DNA of 64,000 nt, from contig CM074189.1 in the NCBI GenBank assembly GCA_037179385.1, positions 22,207,020-22,271,019 of the forward strand. The letters run 5' to 3'. The translations under genes were made by a program, and so were the position numbers. The stretch is from Holothuria scabra. Its lineage: Eukaryota > Echinodermata > Holothuroidea > Aspidochirotida > Holothuriidae. Of this stretch, positions 37,701 to 50,200 are shown one piece after another (within the stretch, counting starts at the first letter, position 1; each line of letters begins with the position of its first letter). The notes below the pieces were generated by a model, which searched no databases, had not been told where the DNA came from, and saw only the letters and a list, made by a program, of their open reading frames with translations.

Positions 37701-39730
37701 AGCGTGCCCGGTATCTTAAAAAGATACTCCTTAAGAGGGGTGGAAACTAAAAATTTATGGTATTTTTTTTTTTTTTTTTTATGAAAATTCAACAAGAATA
37801 AAAACACCCGCAACCCAGTCAGGCAGTTTCAAAAAAAAAAAAAAACACTTGCCCAAAAACCGAAAAATAACCAGAAAACAAGCAGGCTTAGTGTTTCATT
37901 GCCGATTATGAAGCTTTGTACCAAGAAACTTGTCGAAATGGTAAACATTTTACAGGATTACATAAAAATAATTTTGCTGGCCCCAAATGACATGTAAAAT
38001 TTCACTCAAAGAATGTAGTTCATCTATTTAATAAAAACAACATCTCTGACATCCCTGACCATTCTTGTGTTATCATGTTTACGAGGATTGTAACGGTTTG
38101 ACCTCAAATATGATCCCAAATGGTCTCCCGCTTCTACGTAAAACCTACTCAGTGAGGGGTATTGATATGTCAAGTATGACGTTCATAAGGAGATATTTTG
38201 AGATATTCTAATTACAGGTGAGGTGTCATACATGCACAGGCATACCAATTTATAAAGACAAATACACATGATGGCATACATTTTCGTTTGCTTATACAAG
38301 GTATCAATAAGTTTTTCTATTCAGAAATCTTCAACAATATTTAAAGTGTTATCAGATGAGCAGGTACAAAGGTTAAAGAATAAATTCAACAAAAATTGAT
38401 ACAGATAAAAAGATTTACTACAAACTGTGAGGCAATATAGCTTACAGTTTAGAGCCTAAGAATGCTAATGGACCCAGTGTGTTTACAAACGACTCAGCCC
38501 CATAGTCATGCGAGGTAGGCCTTCTGGGGGGAGGGAGATGTCTCTTATTTAAATGATGTCGTACGACTCAGTTACAAATTTCTAACAAATTATCTTTAAG
38601 TCGAAAGTCGGGACGGTCACGGCCTTTTTCCAGTTGGAGGTAACTGCCTTGTTTGTCCTACTCCATCATTGTGCGAATCACTGAACACAATGGCAGTAGG
38701 TACCATTTTGAAGAACAGTGCCCGGGATGAGAAGGGGGGAAAGGTGAAATCATTTTCGGAATACCAGCTATGTAAAAGTGTGATACAGGGATTCATTGAA
38801 TTGATTTCGATAACTTAATGAGAGTAATAAAGGGTAACTGTTACATAAAAATCATTATAGTTATCATGATAAGTCACGTTTTATATCCAAAACTTACAGA
38901 AAAAGTTCAGTATTTCGAATTTTGTGGTGCCTTACTTTTAACGGTTTTTAGCGTAATTTGAAAAGAAATAACTGAAAAAAACCGTTAGGTACTCACTAAT
39001 AAAACAGTAATTTGCATGTAAGGTATGCGGATTGTCTACGTTTGACCATTTGTCATTAGTATGTGAAGAAAATTGCACAGATTAAAAAAATGTTTAATTG
39101 CATGGATCAACTCAATGAGCCTCTTTAAGGTCATGTCAAACTGAATTATCTCTATATGAGAAAAATTGACGACGTTTCCGCAATTTTAACTCTGGAAACC
39201 TCAAATGACCTTTCACCCCCACCAAAAAACTAATGAACATTGTCAAGAGCAAAGATGGCAATTTGAATATTCATTTAAGCTGTATGATAAGAGCTCATTA
39301 TCCATGGAAATATGTAAATTAGAATAGATGACATAGTAACTTGATGGGCCTTTTCCATAGAGAAGTCATACAGATTTGGTATGTAATGGTACACGAAAAT
39401 GTTTCACCATAATGAATCCACTAAATACTTATTATAAGATTTATGCAAGTGTATGATTTAAAGTATTTTGTGGACAGCATACTTCATCACCTCCAGGTAA
39501 CCTGATAACCTTTGACCTCTGGTGACATGACACGACCTCTGATCTCAATCTTGAACGGCAAGGTTGTTCTTCTTATCGTGTTTACCGGCGGTTTATCATG
39601 TTTCCTTTTTTTTTTTTTTTTACAGTTTTACGTCTGGTTTTGATTATTTGATCTCTGGTAACCCCAGATGCCAATCTCGAGAACTTTTACAAATTTTTCC
39701 TTTTTTTTTCCTCTGGTGAATTTATTAATA
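34790..39730. repeat. Duplicated block S, copy C (intact)
   Basis: This is the uninterrupted version of the block split in copy A. It matches 1-3335, 5061-5215 and 13890-15600 in order. It carries the SRCR exon at 35323-35658. Small differences include an extra C-rich insert near 35832-35915 and a tandem ~45-bp repeat containing TTAGGGTT at about 36618-36700. Confidence 0.88.
35323..35658 (-). CDS. SRCR domain exon (copy C), phase 1-1, of a secreted multi-SRCR gene
   Basis: This exon encodes a complete SRCR domain of 112 codons. Its acceptor is CTTTATAG (AG at 35659-35660) and its donor is CAG|GTGAGT (GT at 35321-35322), both phase 1. Landmarks are SLRMVGG, GTVCHDYWD, ACRQLGF, the CTGEE segment and EDAGVVC. 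Cysteines lie at about residues 34, 47, 78, 88, 96 and 106. These six follow group A spacing. The Trp after Cys-His-Asp is retained, so this copy looks less altered than copy A. Spliced after the exon at 57161-57236, the last base there plus the first two here would make a GAT (Asp) codon, just after the predicted signal peptide. The domain call is near certain; the gene model is inferred from phase and order. Confidence 0.93.
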
Positions 39731-40632
39731 ATTTTGATGCCGCTGCAGGAAGTATCACTCCAACAGTGGTAGTTGTACTATACGTATGGTGAAGGGTAAT
39801 GCCTCAACTATAGGCACAGATATTTTAACATTCCCACAGTGTAAAATTTCAAGGACAAAAGGACTTAAATTTATAAAGAAAAACAAAAGAAATCGGAAAC
39901 AACGTGCACACATTACATGCGGTAACTTTTTTGGCTATGTTAAAGAGCAGCGGTATTTTTTAACAAAAATAACCAATCTTTAAAATGAGATATCTTGAGT
40001 AAGGAAAAGGGATTGCGACAGGGTTTGAAGTACACGGTGTGGATTTTTTTCAAAACCCCTGGGAAAGCCACCGGAAGGCCTTTAAGTAACTGCTGACGGA
40101 ATAATGCCTTCCCCCAAGTGCTAACGCATATGTCTTTCCTCTGTAAGCTTTCTCTCGGCTTCCATATACGTCCTAAATCTCAATTTGAAACGCGATAGAT
40201 ACCTATTACGTAACTCAGTGTCCAATGAAGGTTAGAAACATTTCAAAGGAGGTAAAAATTCTTCTCTCTTCAAAAGTTGCTGTTCCTCAAAGTTTAAACT
40301 ATGAAGTAAAAATCTGTTATCATAAAATGTATAAAAAAAGTGTTCGGATTTTTTCTTCAATTGCAAACAATACTATCTTTGTAGAAAGAGTTACAGAGCG
40401 CATAATTGCCCACGTTATAAATGGTCTCGTCTGGCTGAGTCATCACACCAATTTTCGAAAAAGCCGGTCAGTGAAAAATTTAATATATAGTCGGGTAGTA
40501 CTTGTGCACTAATGTTAAGGAAGTCCATAAGCCATAGTACAACCAACACTAAAATGCACGATCCTACACATGTTTTGCAAAAGTCTTGTGTGCATGAGTC
40601 GATATGATTTCCCTTTAGGAAAACCAAAAAAC
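39731..40632. other. No gene recognised between block S copy C and the foldback element
   Basis: Open frames at 39786-39983 and 40225-40512 are short, rich in Lys and Ile as expected of AT-rich DNA, and have no motif I recognise. I see no repeat partner elsewhere in the window. Confidence 0.4.
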
Positions 40633-40640
40633 ACCCTGCC

Positions 40641-43101
40641 ATGGCTTGCCAAAAGGCTCACCGCATATGATGATGTACTTAAGTTATACGTTCATGTACC
40701 AAAATTATACGATGATGTACTAACTTCATACGATCATGATGTAAATTTACACCATCATATACTAAAACCATAAGTTCATCATGTTAATGTTACGATGTAC
40801 ATGTAAAACACACGTTGTACATCTAAAAACACATGTTGTACATGCAAAAATGTATGATTATGTTGTAATTTCCCCTTTCGTATACCATACTGAGTGAGAA
40901 TCTCTGCGTACCAGAAGTCCACCGAAAGGCTCGCCGACATACGATGATCATCTAAACTCATGTGATGTAGTAAAAGTACACGTTCATGTACTAACTGCTT
41001 ACGATGATATACACTGAATGCTTACGATGATGAACTGATTTCATATGTTCATGTATACTGATCCCATACGTACACGTATTGATTGCATACGTACATGTAC
41101 TGAATTCATACGATCATGTACTAAGTGTAAACGTTCATGTATCGAAGGGACCATGTGGGTATCGAATGGTTATAGGCCCCTATCAATACTAAGGGTCCAA
41201 GGAATTAATGTTGAAGCTACAACCTGTGGAAGTTAAGATCCGTTTGGAAATTTCGATGGTACATTGCATTAAATCCACTTAAGAGACCAAAAAAAATTTT
41301 TTTTTTTTGTTATTTCCGTGACATAAAATGACCCAGGGGTCTTACAGCAAAACAATTGCCCCTGTTAATAGAGAAACTTAGTTCAAGAACCGGAAGTACC
41401 GAATGATCATTGGGTAGGCCTGGACATTCACTTGACATGACAAGTTGAAGGATCAACAGTCAAAATGCATTGCACAATGGTAGTAGATCGAAAGTTTTGT
41501 GGCCCAGGGCCCCATCGTGGGCAAAAAGGCATCGAGCACCAAAAGAAACATTGAAGTGACACTCAGTGACCACCACCGCCTTCTTATTTATTGTCCTTGC
41601 ACAGATATAATGTAATAGCTGGTATGAAAAACCAGTATAGACTAACCATTTTAGGTCCCTGGGTCCAAGTGCCACAGATCCTTCAGCATTGCCAGGTATC
41701 GCATGCGTGCTTTAAAGCATATGAGGAAGGATACGAAACTGCTGTTCGTTTTTACGGTAGTGGGAAGAATCATACCTTCATTTTAAATTACCCAATACAC
41801 GGCACTGGGCCCATTTTCAAAAACCTCGACTGAATTTAGTCTCCCAAATCTTCTTGTTAGGTAATTTCTTCATCCTAGGTCACATTCTCATATAAGATAA
41901 TGTAGGGTTCCATAAAGTTTACTTTATGGGGCAGGTAAATTTGTACCCAATATCCATAAGGACCGGCCCATATGGGCCTGTCCATATGACCTATATGGAA
42001 CTTGTGTTACATGTGGGCAACTGGTTTGTGGGTGAAACATAATGACCCAGTCTTTTCCCATATGGTATCTATTTTGACCAACCCCCCAAAAACCGACAAG
42101 AGGTGGCCCAGGTTTGCTACCAAATGATTTCCCTATGGGTCCATGCCTTCTGGGACCTAAAATAATTACGTTTAATACTAGTTGGTACACCATATCTGTG
42201 AAATGATGAGAAATAAGAACGCAGTGGTCACTGAGTGTCACTTCAATGTTTCTTTCAGGTGTTCGATGACTTTTTGCCCAAAATGGGGCCTTGGGCCCAA
42301 AACTTTCGATCTGCTACCATGCTGCAATGCATTTCGACCCTTAAAAAATTCAACTTGTCATTTCAAGTGATTTTCCAGGCCTACCCGTCGCCAATGAACC
42401 CAATAATCAGTCGGTACTTCCGGTTCTTGAAGAAAAAAAACTTTTTGTTCTCTTAAGTGGATTTAATGCAATGTACCATCGAAATTTTCAAACGGATCAA
42501 AACTTCCAAAGGTCGTAGCTTCAACATTAATTCTTTGTGCCCTTAGTATTGATAGGGGCCTATTACCATTCGATGCCCACATAGCTCCTATCGGTACATG
42601 GACGTTAACATTTAATAAATGATCGTATGAATTCAGTACATGTACGTATGCAATCACTACATGTACGTATGGAATCAGTACATGAACGTATGACATCAGT
42701 ACATCATCGTAAGCATTCAGTGCATATCATGGTAAGCAGTTAGTACATGAACGTGTACTTTTACTACATCATATGAGTTAAAATGATCATCAAGTGTCGG
42801 TGAGCCTTTCAGGGGACTTCTGGTACACCGAAAGGCTCACTCAGTATGGTATGCGGTAGGGGCAATTATATCATGATGATCATACATTTTTTTACATGTG
42901 CAACATGTGTTTTTAGATGTACAACGTTTGTTTTTAGTTGTTCATCGTAACATTTAACATAATGAACTTATGGTTTTAGTATAAGATGGTGTAAATAAAC
43001 ATCATGATCGTATGAAGTTAGTACATCATTGTATATTTTTGGTACATGAACGTACAATTTTAGTACATCATCATATGCGGTGAGCCTTTTTGGCGTGCCA
43101 T
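40641..43101. mobile_element. Foldback DNA element with ~1-kb arms containing 21-bp minisatellite blocks
   Basis: The left end reads ATGGCTTGCCAAAAGGCTC and the right end is its inverted near match. Target duplications are ACCCTGCC (40633-40640) and ACCCTGCA (43102-43109), matching at seven of eight bases. Block Y copy B has a single CACCCTGCAGGC near 19224, the empty site. Inverted similarity runs from the ends to about 41665 and about 42140. Each arm contains two blocks of ~21-bp units of the form GATGATGTACTAACTTCATAC, with GTTCATGTA alternatives (about 40668-40860 and 40935-41145 on the left). A GAAAGGCTC segment separates the blocks. The ~0.5-kb centre has no transposase. Eight-base duplications suggest mobilisation by a hAT-type transposase, which is inference. 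Confidence 0.87.
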
Positions 43102-43480
43102 ACCCTGCAAACTTACAATGATTTTTCCGACGTCAATATTAGGATTTTTTTTTATTCATTGATAGTGAGAAAATTTAAAATCATTTAATATGGTAACTTT
43201 ATGATAATCAGTGAGCAAGTTTTTTTTTTTATTTATTTTTTATTTATTTTTTGGTGGGGGGTCATTTTATTGGCAAAGGAAAACTTGAAGAAGCAAATGC
43301 TTCGATTCTACTCACAAGCCTAGAAAATTCCATTTCCACTCTTTGTTTGTTTAATCTATATTGCATGCTTAGATTTGTTTTCGATAGAGTGGTTCATTCA
43401 TTTTTAAAATGATGTGTATCAATTCAACACTTTTGTGCGTTTCGAGCGCTTAGGCATTAATGCTGTTACCCTTTTAAAAC

Positions 43481-43616
43481 ACCGAGGGTAAATTTAACCA
43501 GAACAGGTGTTCTATTCACTCCAATGCAATCCTGGTTAAAATCGTTAACCATATCCTGGTTAAATTAAATCAACTCCTAGTTGTTTTATCTTTTTTTTAA
43601 ATTTAACCTCTGTGTC
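43481..43616. repeat. Small inverted-repeat sequence (possible MITE)
   Basis: ACACCGAGGGTAAATTTAA at the left is matched, inverted and imperfectly, by TTTAAATTTAACCTCTGTGT at the right. GGTTAAAT-type repeats lie between them. It lies immediately upstream of the CR1-like tail, so the two may have arrived together or be nested. Confidence 0.45.
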
Positions 43617-44215
43617 TTTAGAGTGTACTTTTATCAATACCAGTAAACTTTTTTCTATACTTAACTTGATGAAGTTCACCGATTTAATCCACTTCAAAGA
43701 AGCAATCTTTGCTTACCGTATCGTACATAATCTTGCTCCACCGTACTTTCAACAAATGTTCTCATTTAACTATGACACACACGACCATAATACAAGGCAG
43801 TCCGGATATCTCCGGTTACCACGTTTTAATTCAAATTTTCTGAAGCAAAGTTTACACGTAAGAGCATCCTCAACCTGGAATACCCTCCCTAATGAAGTCC
43901 AACTGTGTAAATCAATTTCTAGTTTCAAAAGTAAGTATTGCAAGCACTGCATTGAAAAGTATTGATTAACGAAGTACTTCATATAACATTCACCATTCTT
44001 ATGTTCACTGTATATCGTTTAGGTTAATGTTCATATTTTCCTCTTTGTGCTTCACAGGGAGTGCTCTGTCCCATAAGCCTACCAAGGTTTTTTAGAGTAC
44101 TTCCTTTCGTAACTTTCAAAACGAAATTTGTTACAACACTGTATATATGTAAATATTGTTATTATTGGTCGTTACGATGAAACAAATAAATGAAATGAAT
44201 GAAATGAAATGAAAT
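43616..44215 (+). mobile_element. CR1/Jockey-like non-LTR retrotransposon 3' remnant
   Basis: An open frame at 43612-43965 reads as an ORF2 C-terminus: FKEAIFAYRIVHNLAPPYF, then HDHNTRQSGYLRLPR, then VRASSTWNTLPNEV and FKSKYCKHCIEKY. The 3' region ends in repeats of GAAAT (ATGAAATGAAATGAAAT at about 44195-44213). Flanking TACCCTTTTAA at about 43468-43478 and TACCTTTTAATAAC at about 44214-44227 suggest a duplicated target. Block Y copy B has one ATACCTTTAAATAAC there, near 20445. It is 5'-truncated and cannot move itself. Confidence 0.75.
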
Positions 44216-44741
44216 ACCTTTTAATAACATCTCAAAGAGAGGCACAACATCAAAACTTAAAATCTTTGTTCGACTCATCAGGTAGAAGACTCGCCTTGTG
44301 ATGTGCAGATGGGCAAGTTTTGTTTTTGATTTATTAAATTGTCCCGATCAAGGGCGGCGATCTTCTTTCAGATATTGGGGAGGGGGAATTTTCACGAAGG
44401 ACAGGGGCGAGTAGCCAGGATTTCTAATATTTGGGAGGGTTAACTGTGAAGAGTTGTGTTTGTAGTCAGTGGGTGACATCATGTGATAACCACGGTTTTT
44501 TGAGAATCGTATGATTACTTAAGCCCTAGAAAACCTATCGGTGTTAACGCTGTTCGTGGTGTGATAATGCGCGCCAAGGGCGCGAGAAATATTTCCCGTC
44601 TTGTAAGGATCTCAACCATTTTTGCGATACACAGGAACTTTCAGAAGGATATTGAATGGCAGAGTCAAAATACAAGAGAAATGGTTATTTCAATATTTTT
44701 ACTTCGAACGACCTTTTTCATGATAAAAAAGTTTGTGATAC

Positions 44742-46222
44742 AAATTAGAGGAGGTTACTTTAATGATATAAAGATACTTATTTGTCGCAATAATTCTGTG
44801 CAACAATTGATATTGGAACCATCGAATAGAAACATCATTAGAACAGAGAAACGGAGTGGAACAGTATAACTTCCACGTATCCCTTGTGAGATGCAACGTC
44901 TTTTCCTGCTTTAAAAAAGATTTACTTGGAACAAAAACTCTTTTTGCCATGTTGACACGAAGTGATTTGCATGTAAAATAACCATCCTCCAACAACACAT
45001 TTTAACAACTTTAATAGGATTACACAAGCACTGATCAACATTTTTAATGGCTTCATTCCAACTAGCTTTGATTGCATTTAAAACACCGTGGTACTCCAAA
45101 AAATGAGTAACTAACGAAAACTTCTTTAACAATTGATCCAGCTGGAGAAAGGTAACATGATCGTCAAACAAGTCATTGATAAAATAAATTCCACATTGGC
45201 TTGTTATCAACTTGAATTGTACTATTGTTCCAGATTGGTTGACAAAGCAAGTAGGAATTCTTACAGTTAAGATCATAATTACAAATGGACAAATAATGTT
45301 ATGTAGCTTGGAAAACATCTCGCCAGAAATAGTTTGTGACTTTTAAGCTAGCAAGCTTAATAAAATAATCACCATTATTTCCAAAATCATCACAATAAAT
45401 ATAATATCTTTTTAAGATTTCGCTGGAGACACTACAGGTATGATTTCCCCAAAAACGTGCATAGTAAGATTTTTTTTAAAGCAGAACAATACATCGAGAT
45501 ATCGATCATTCTCACCCCCCCCCCCCCCCCCCCCAATTCGAATAAGTTTGAACAGTCTCGTTTCGACTAACCTTGTCTGGCTAATTATTCCAAATAAATC
45601 CAAATTCCAAATAAATCAGGGAAAAGGGGTAACTTTTTACTTTGGAGATAAAATTTCCTGTAGGGTTGGGGAGTGAGGAATGGTAATAGTTAAATTGTGG
45701 CAAAATAAGTGACTTCACAATAGTTATTCTCCCAAGAACAGTGAGATTCCGTTTCATCCACCTATTAGATATAAGTTCAATTTTGGAAAATGCCTTTGCG
45801 TAATTTTTCTCAGATATCCCGTAAAGGTCAGTATAAAAGGTTATACCGAGCAAAACGAAATCACCAACAACCCATTGAATCCCTTGCAAACACTCAAAAT
45901 CAACCACTGAACCTATTAAGGACCCAAAGGCTACCAGGAAGGACTTAGACTGATTTAATGATATAAGGGCCAGATAATTAGTCAAAAAAAAAAAAAAAAC
46001 ATGTCTGGTTTAATTAAAAAAGTCGTGTCGTCAGCGTACTGGACTAATTTACACTGACGATCCCCAATAGTTATACCCTGAATATTATCATCTTTACGGA
46101 CAGCCACATTAAATAATTCTGAACAAAGAGTAAAAAGATATGGAGATAAAGGATCACCTTGTCTACAACCTCATTATAAAGAAAAGCTTTTAGAAGTGAA
46201 TCCATTAACAAGAACTTGAATT
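44742..46222 (-). mobile_element. L1/Tx1-like retrotransposon, inverted 5' segment (RT region)
   Basis: Read on the minus strand from 46222, the segment gives VLVNGFTSKSFSL, then GCRQGDPLSPYLF at about 46133-46170, QYADDTT at about 46021-46050 (the catalytic RT motif) and RNLTVLGRITIVKSLILPQ near 45740. Later come LFDDHVTFLQLDQLL and FQYQLLHRIIATNKYLY. Several frameshifts and stops break the frame. The far end at 44742 abuts a sequence ending GTTTGTGATAC, which also occurs at the right end of the whole insertion. The protein continues logically in the plus-strand segment at 46223. Confidence 0.85.
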
Positions 46223-46680
46223 TGTGCACTTTTTGTTTAATATTTGCCGAATCAATTCAGCATTTGTTCTTTTATTGTTCCTTCTCACAAAGAATTTGGA
46301 ATATTTTCAAAATGTTTTCAAGGGAGCGGGTATTCAAATAGATTTAAAAGACATTACTGTTGTTTTGTTTAGGAACGATTATGCTGGTGAAGTAGATTTA
46401 ATTCTTATTTTACTGAAGAAGTTTATTTTTAATTGTAAGAAATTGAAGACTTTCCCCCTGTCAATGAGTCCTTTTTCTTTTTAAAGAGAATATAATTTGG
46501 CAAAAAAATTTTGCCCAAAAGAATTTAAGAGAAGGCACATGGAAAAAATGTTGGTTTCCAACCAATTTATTCGATTTGTAATCTAGGACATTCAGTATTA
46601 TTTGTCGAAGTTAATTTTTATCATTAATCATTGTATTTCAATGTATATATTTTTAATGTCAAGAGCCTAAAAGGGCAAAT
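46223..46680 (+). mobile_element. L1/Tx1-like retrotransposon, 3' segment
   Basis: The plus strand begins with CTFCLIFAESIQHLFFYC, the C..C...H....C knuckle that normally follows the LLHRIIATNKYLY region found on the other strand. After frameshifts the tail runs to an A-rich end (GCAAATAAAAAAAT at about 46676-46689). With the inverted segment it forms a head-to-head copy of about 1.94 kb. AAAAAAGTTTGTGATAC at 44725-44741 and a diverged copy ending AGTGATAC at 46698 flank it. Confidence 0.82.
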
Positions 46681-47204
46681 AAAAAAATATAGTGATACCA
46701 GTTCAAAATCAAGTGTCCCATGCAGTCATCACGTCATAAATGTACGTCTATTACGGTCAAGGAGTCTGCTACATGAAACCCAAACTGGTAATGCACGGAA
46801 ACTAACTTTGAACGTTTCCCTAATAGCTTTGACTGGAAAGTTTATCGCTTAAAGTTAACGTTGATAGCATACAGTAGGTTCAACTTCGACTGTGGGTCCA
46901 TCACACGAAGAATGCGGACATTTTGCAACAAATTCAATTGTCATATTGTAAAATGCAGTGGACAGACTCAACAAGCGTCATGAAAGAACACAAGACAAGG
47001 AGCTAGTTCTGTTACGTCAATGGATCTAGCAACCCTAAAGTTGCGCCAGAAGTTTTGAAAAGATGTCCGAAACGAAACATTTTGGGCGCACAAAGCGCGT
47101 GGAAAAAATGGGGGCTTGCTCAAGAAACACTGAAAATATTGGCTCATGTTAAGAAACCGGAAGAACGTCCTAAGTTCTCGAAACAGTAGATTCCAATTTT
47201 CCTA

Positions 47205-50200
47205 CATAAATTATTCCTAGTACTCCCCAAAGTTTCTTGCGCTCTTCATTTCACAGTTGTAAACCACATTAAATTGTTCACAAACTTATCAAGAGGAGCT
47301 TTGAAGTCATTGAAATGTTATCTAATCAGTGGACTGAGCTATTCTGCATCTTTTGCCTTGATAGTAAGCAAAGATCATTCAGCAATTACGGCAATTAAGT
47401 ACTTTGTTTTAACCTAAAAGATATACTTGGGTAAAAAAACCATAGAACCTGATTTCGGGAGATAATACCCTTCGCCTATGGACCCTTTTCTTATCTTTGA
47501 AACAGTCAATATTTTCTACACAGTATGTTGTTGTATCTGAGTAAAGAACCTTCAGCAAAAAAAGAACTTTTATCAATTTAACATCGTGCTGCTTCAGCAG
47601 AATAACTTCGACGCGTATTATTCATAAGGCAAGTTGTGAAAATACTTTCATTCAATCAACTTATCTGAAACTCGCATTTCAACTAAACAAAATGGCGGAA
47701 CGCTGCCGTAGTGCGCGTAAAACTTGCAATTTAAGAACAAAATGCTCCTGTCGGATCTAGCGCATGTCTCAAGAATCGCAAAATATATTTACTAGTGTAC
47801 TAATTACAACAAAAGAGAAGATCGGGTACATTTTTTCCCTTAACTTATCAAATATTGGTGGGAAATTGAATATGATGTCCCCTCAAAAATATTGGGAACA
47901 TGTTCCTCCCCTCTCACTCCCCGTGATCGCCGCCGAAGGTCCCCATGCTGATCCGGCATGCAAGTTATCCAGGGAAATATGTAATGCAAAATCTAAGCAC
48001 ACTTTTCGCTCGTCCATTATGGCATGCATTTTTTAAATCTCTTGAACAATATTTAGGTAGTGGTAGCACATTTCAAAAGTATACCGGTATAGACATTGGC
48101 CCTTTCGTTTACGATCACACCACCAGTGAATGTTATTTAGACCTCATGCTAACATGTTGGTATACTTTAACTGCGGATATAATACCATATGACGTTAGCA
48201 CTACTACTTGAGATTCAATATGTATGTATGGAAGATTATGAAACTAAACGGGCATCTTTTTATTTTCGTATGACTCTTACTTTTTTAGTGTGTCTACAAG
48301 GTTGTTCAGGCCACTATTCATGTCTCAGGCCATAAAAAAACTGTCACTACCCGTGACTTTAAATCATTCTAAACGCCAAACATATTTCTCATTTATTAAT
48401 TAGTTCCTTACTCATTAGCATGGTTGACTTCCTAACGCACTGCACTAAAAACTGTCTGATAGGCTTACGGGTTAAATAAGGCGCCTATACGCAACGTGGA
48501 TATTTACGAAAAAAAATGAAAATTTGAAAATCACGAGCAAATATTGGAAAAATGGACTTGTTCGAAGGAATTAAATAAAGTTTGCGTTATTGAATCTGCT
48601 TGTTAAGAGCAAAATTAACTAGAATGCCAGTGTGATTAAAATTCTTTTAGGTTACATATATTTTTTCGGACAAATGAAAGCTATCCGACGAAATTAAGGA
48701 AGTTTCCCCATTTGTTTTTTTATAAGTTTCCTTAAATAGAAAAAGCTATGGAGAATAAATTGGAGAAAAAGGGAATTAAAGGCAGAGACTTTGCAAATGT
48801 TGGGATTTTTCTTAGGAAAAGCGGGTGAATTTCGACTCTTTGTTGAAAAGTCTGCTCTTCCTATGAGCAAATCATCAGATCGACTACACATATTTCACAG
48901 CATCAAAAGGGTTTATGAAGTGCGGAAATGTATAGCACTCCTTTTCCCAAACTGTAAAATTCGTGACTTTATGATATGTTGAAAACTAAATAATGTTACA
49001 CTTTTGCAATAAACACTTGGAAATTGTGAGGGTCGGTGATATTGAAGAACGTAATCTTTTGTAAGCAAACTCAGGAAAATCGTCGGGGAACTAAAGATGA
49101 TCAAGATTCCTTTTTGTCACTCGAAACTGTATGATTATCCTACAGAGTGCCAAACGTGTTATAAATGTATAAAAATTCATACATCAAAAAAGGTAACATA
49201 TCAAAAGAAGAAATTAAATAACATTTTACGAAAAAAGTAGGATACCAGAAATAAATGTAGCATGTCAAAAGAAATCAGCATGTTAGAACGTTTTTATAAT
49301 GTCAAAAGGTAAATGAGTTCACCCAGTCACAGCCAGTATGTAGCTACTAACATCTACCTTTGGATGTTTGTTTTCATTGCGTCCTTCTTGATTCACGACC
49401 GTGAGACTGTAGCAAGTGTGGGAAGTGTAACAAAAATATCGGACAAAATATCAGCATATCAAAAACAAAAACAGGGTGTCAAAAACTGACAGTTACCGAT
49501 ACACCGTAATAAGTTCAAACTCTCACAGCATGAACATCGCGATATCGTGGCAGCTGAGCTGGACTAGCTGGTCCAGCGCAATGTTTATTCTAAACAATGT
49601 ATTCACAGACAGGGTTAAGGAGCTCTTATTACTAAGAGGGTTGTTACTTTGTTGATACGCCACATTTGGCACGAACACGTGTTGGGTTCACCTAGGAACG
49701 CCCCTCACGTGATTTTCCTCCCAAAACGAAAGGAGCAACGGAAGCAAGAAAGTTGCTACTTTCGGTCAGCCTTTCATTCAGCTCATATAGTTGCATTAAA
49801 CGCATTGACGGACACGCTATCGCCATTTATTGCTGATATAGTAGTAATCAGCTCTATTTGGCAGACTGCAGACCCGGAAGTTGCAAACGAGATGTAAGAA
49901 ACTGCAAAACGTATCCTATAGCTAAAATGTTGAAAGAATCGACTAATGCATGGACCTTTCTGGATTAGATACAGAAATAAAAATTGTTCAAAATCTTAAA
50001 ATTAAACTTAGATATAATCTATATGCGCTTTTATTGTCCACACGTAAGCATTTTTCATTTGAACCCCATTATTTTCTTCGGTGGGTTCACAGTAAAATGC
50101 ATTTGGCATTTTTGATTGAACAAAGTCAGTGCTGCTTACGTATCGTACATGGTAACGTGTTGGCAACTCCATGCTTCGCTAAATCCAAAAGTATTTACAT

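Larger units (their letters stand above)
43102..47205. repeat. Duplicated block Y, copy C
   Basis: This copy is colinear with 19224-19300 and 19990-21540 once the insertions at about 43481-44215 and 44742-46680 are removed. It runs directly into block X copy 3, the same junction as copy B into X2. It contains no supported host coding sequence. Confidence 0.82.
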
